The notes below the pieces were generated by a model, which saw only the letters and a list, made by a program, of their open reading frames with translations, was not told the DNA's origin and made no database searches. Below are positions 61,450 to 64,000 of a stretch of 64,000 nt of DNA, one piece after another. A program made the position numbers and the translations under genes. Every line of letters begins with the position of its first letter. Position 1 is the stretch's first letter. This DNA comes from Isoetes taiwanensis (taxonomy: Eukaryota; Streptophyta; Lycopodiopsida; Isoetales; Isoetaceae): NCBI GenBank assembly GCA_021234155.1, contig JAJEKV010000004.1:25961831-26025830 (forward strand), read 5' to 3'.

Positions 61450-64000
61450 AAAATTTCTCTCACTCTTAAAATGTCTTTAAATATTTCAAATGGACAACCA
61501 ATACTATCTACAAGACTTTTGCTCCAAAACGATAGACTTAAGATTCAAGATGGCACCTTCACCTCGCTCATGGTTCCTTCTACAACCAAGGCGTATAATT
61601 GGTGGAATAATCCCGATTCTCGAGTGTTTCCTATACTACCTTATGAAGTTATGTATTATATTGGTTTCACACCCAACAAATTATTGTTTTGCTTTGGACG
61701 GGCAAGATAATTCCGCAGGCCAAACAATTTTAGCAAAACTTAAACTTAAAGCTGCCTAAATCCAACCTATCGTATTGAGTAACGATAATGGAAACACAAT
61801 ATACCGGGTTTTCATCAGATTCAGCCAAACTATAAAGTTCCCTCAGATAAGTTTCAAATTCAGATCCTAATATATCTTTTGATAATTTCCTCGCTTTGAC
61901 AAGCTTTGGCCCAAACATATCCGGAACTAGTAGTTACTTTCATTTGTAAATTACCATTTCCAAAATTGAACCCTATTGATGGTTAATGTATTATATAGAT
62001 AATTAAGAAGTTGCCACCAGAACCAAATTTTACCACAATTAATCGGCACATAAATATTCAACGAATCGCTATGGCGCTACTTACTCCCTTAAATCGCAAT
62101 GTTCATCCTAAACATAATATATCTAATCTTCGTGAATTTGGGATCCTTTTCACCAAAAAGAGAACAATGTTGAAAAAGCTTTCATCCCTATCCTATAATC
62201 TTTACTTATCTTAAAAGGAAACTTGCACATGTCAATCTACATAAATATATAGAGGATGGTTGGACATGTTATCATACACTCAGTAGCATTGAAACCTTTG
62301 GCCCCCTAGTCAATTTAACAATTACATAAACAAATACGTAATATCAAAAGAAACAATGTACAAGGAACTTCATTTTCCATGCACTACAAAATGTTATTGG
62401 ATTATTTTTTGTCCTTGGCAGAAATGTTTGACTGCATCAGTTCTTAAATCCGGCCGAGATGTTCTCACAACTTAACCGTCTCATGCTTTCTTACTCAATA
62501 ACCTTAATATTATATAAAGATAATCTCAGCAAGGCTCATGCTAATGTCCAAGATCTATTCAACAAGAATATGGCAATGCAGTCCGACATCCAATCTTCAT
62601 CAACAAATTCACGCTACAAGCTCACCATGCCTAAAGATCAAGCATATCAGAGCCTAACAAGAATATCACACTTGGCAAAGAAGAACATATGCGTATAATG
62701 ATTGTTCTCAAGCACTCTTATGGAGTCAAAAATCACCGCTTTTAAAGCTCAAGCACAACCCTTTACTTCACCTTGGACAGACTCTCAAGCAAGAGAACGT
62801 TGTCTCCAAGATTGAGGCATACAATACAAAGATTCAACATGCTCAAAATTTTGATGAATCTAAGCAATCTCAACTCATGTATGCTACAGAATGATCTTGA
62901 GACGAACTATTATTATGATTTATCTAACCTTTAATCCGATTATGTTGGTGTATCGACCTGCACACCAATCATCGCCAACAATTTTCTAACTTATGGAAAA
63001 AATGATCTATCAAGAAAGAGTTCAACTTATTACCGCACTTATCGCCATGATCTTACCATCAAGACCCCGTTTATGTCACGACTGCTGATGACGGGTTATA
63101 CTTTCTTACTATTCCTCATCGTACAACACCTCACTTATGAATCGTAGCAGCTTAGAGCACGAATTCTCCTTTGTGAAAGATCAAGTGTCATCCATTACAA
63201 TCTAATGATATGCAACTCATTGGTTTTACTCACACGATAAAGAGTTGCTGATTAGAAATTTGAAGACCCATCTTCTGGATGTTCAAGACTCCCCTACTAA
63301 ACCATCATTAAAAATTAGCACACGAAGATTATAAATTAATAAATTTTTATCATTCTAGCTAGAGCATGTACTTTATATATTCAAAGAAATTCCTCATCCA
63401 GCTCCTTGATCTCATAACTACAAATTCCTACATCTTCTAATGGCATACGCAATCATTCCCAATGCCCTGAGCGGAAAATCGACATGTTTCTTAAAGACTC
63501 GCCCAATACACTATGATGATATCTTTCCCGACATGCCACCGTATACTCAAAGAAGATATAACTTGAAGGGATAAACTTTATGTGATGATGAAAGTCATAT
63601 AACTTTACCAGCACCTCAACATATACAAGATGATCCTACCTTTGATCCGAGATTCCAACGATCCTTATCATGGCATAATGCATCACCTTCAAACAGCTTA
63701 CCTAATTGGGCTATCATCAAAGGTACCCATTGGGAGTCTAACAATGATATCTTTACACAACTTACAAATGTTTATAAATGTTGCTCAATATAGTCCGTAG
63801 CTCTTTATATACATTTATCAAGCCCGCTTATTGCAAACTCCTCCATTATATTCTCACTCCAACTAATTCTTCCACTAGATATCGGCCATCAACTTGACCC
63901 GTAATAAATCTTGCAAGAAGACTTACAGACATCGCCTTGCCCCTAAGTTAAATCATCTCCTCTAAATATATACAACTCTTTGAAGAAATGGCTACACGAG
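61450..64000 (+). other. Unidentified AT-rich tail of the right arm
   Basis: No recognised domain. Broken plus-strand frames look protein-like in places (for example KAHANVQDLFNKNM near 62535-62580 and DPTFDPRFQRSLSWHN near 63640-63690), so this may be a further part of the gypsy element or another decayed element. Because 63485-63630 matches the left arm at 38480-38600, it is inside the inverted repeat. Confidence 0.45.

Larger units (their letters stand above)
49811..64000 (+). repeat. Right arm of giant inverted repeat (AT-rich arm)
   Basis: Partner of the 38.0-49.81 kb arm and still matching it at about 63.6 kb, so it runs off the window. It is AT-rich and keeps the clearer transposon protein motifs. 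The two arms agree in blocks of tens of bases broken by many small indels. The left arm often has C on the plus strand where the reverse complement of this arm has T. Confidence 0.88.

Overview
The window looks like repeat-dense eukaryotic nuclear DNA, most likely from a land plant. It holds Ty1/copia, Ty3/gypsy and LINE reverse transcriptases, all broken by frameshifts and stops, long microsatellites and minisatellites, and one probable host-gene remnant. There is no bacterial gene organisation, rRNA, tRNA or CRISPR array that I can see. Nearly every recognisable reading frame carries small indels. That fits either old dead transposons or an unpolished single-molecule assembly.

Layout. (1) 1-16.7 kb is AT-rich. 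It has four long pyrimidine microsatellites of TTTTTC type near 3.9, 8.5, 11.2 and 13.3 kb, two of them inside a segment present twice about 2.5-2.6 kb apart. On the minus strand at 13.8-15.5 kb are remnants of a spliced host gene encoding an FCP1/NIF-type (HAD) phosphatase domain. (2) 16.7-19.05 kb holds a dead minus-strand LINE with a YMDD box. (3) 19.5-48.5 kb is GC-rich and, over much of its length, C-rich on the plus strand. Its right part, about 38-48.5 kb, can be decoded (see below). Its left part, about 19.5-38 kb, has diverged repeats but no gene I recognise. (4) 48.75-50.95 kb is a minisatellite that reverses orientation near 49.81 kb. (5) 50.95-64 kb is AT-rich, with dead copia (52.6-56.3 kb) and gypsy (58.9-61.3 kb) elements on the plus strand.

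The main result is that sections 3 to 5 are two arms of one giant imperfect inverted repeat centred near 49.81 kb. Reading left from the centre on the minus strand and right on the plus strand gives the same order: minisatellite, short tandem array, LTR-like tail, copia gag, integrase, reverse transcriptase, polypurine end, LTR start, two tandem repeats, gypsy RT, RNase H, integrase, and an unidentified tail. I matched anchors by eye from the centre out to about 38.6 kb on the left and 63.5 kb on the right, so the arms are at least about 11 and 14 kb and the right arm reaches the window edge.

The arms differ in a directional way: the left arm often has C on the plus strand where the right arm, reverse-complemented, has T. 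A patch inside the right arm (50.28-50.72 kb) is also shifted toward C on the plus strand. The bias therefore seems tied to the strand of the contig rather than to the orientation of the repeats. I think a fold-back (template plus complement) long read with strand-dependent miscalls is at least as likely as a real inverted duplication with an unusual mutation pattern. Read-level data would decide.
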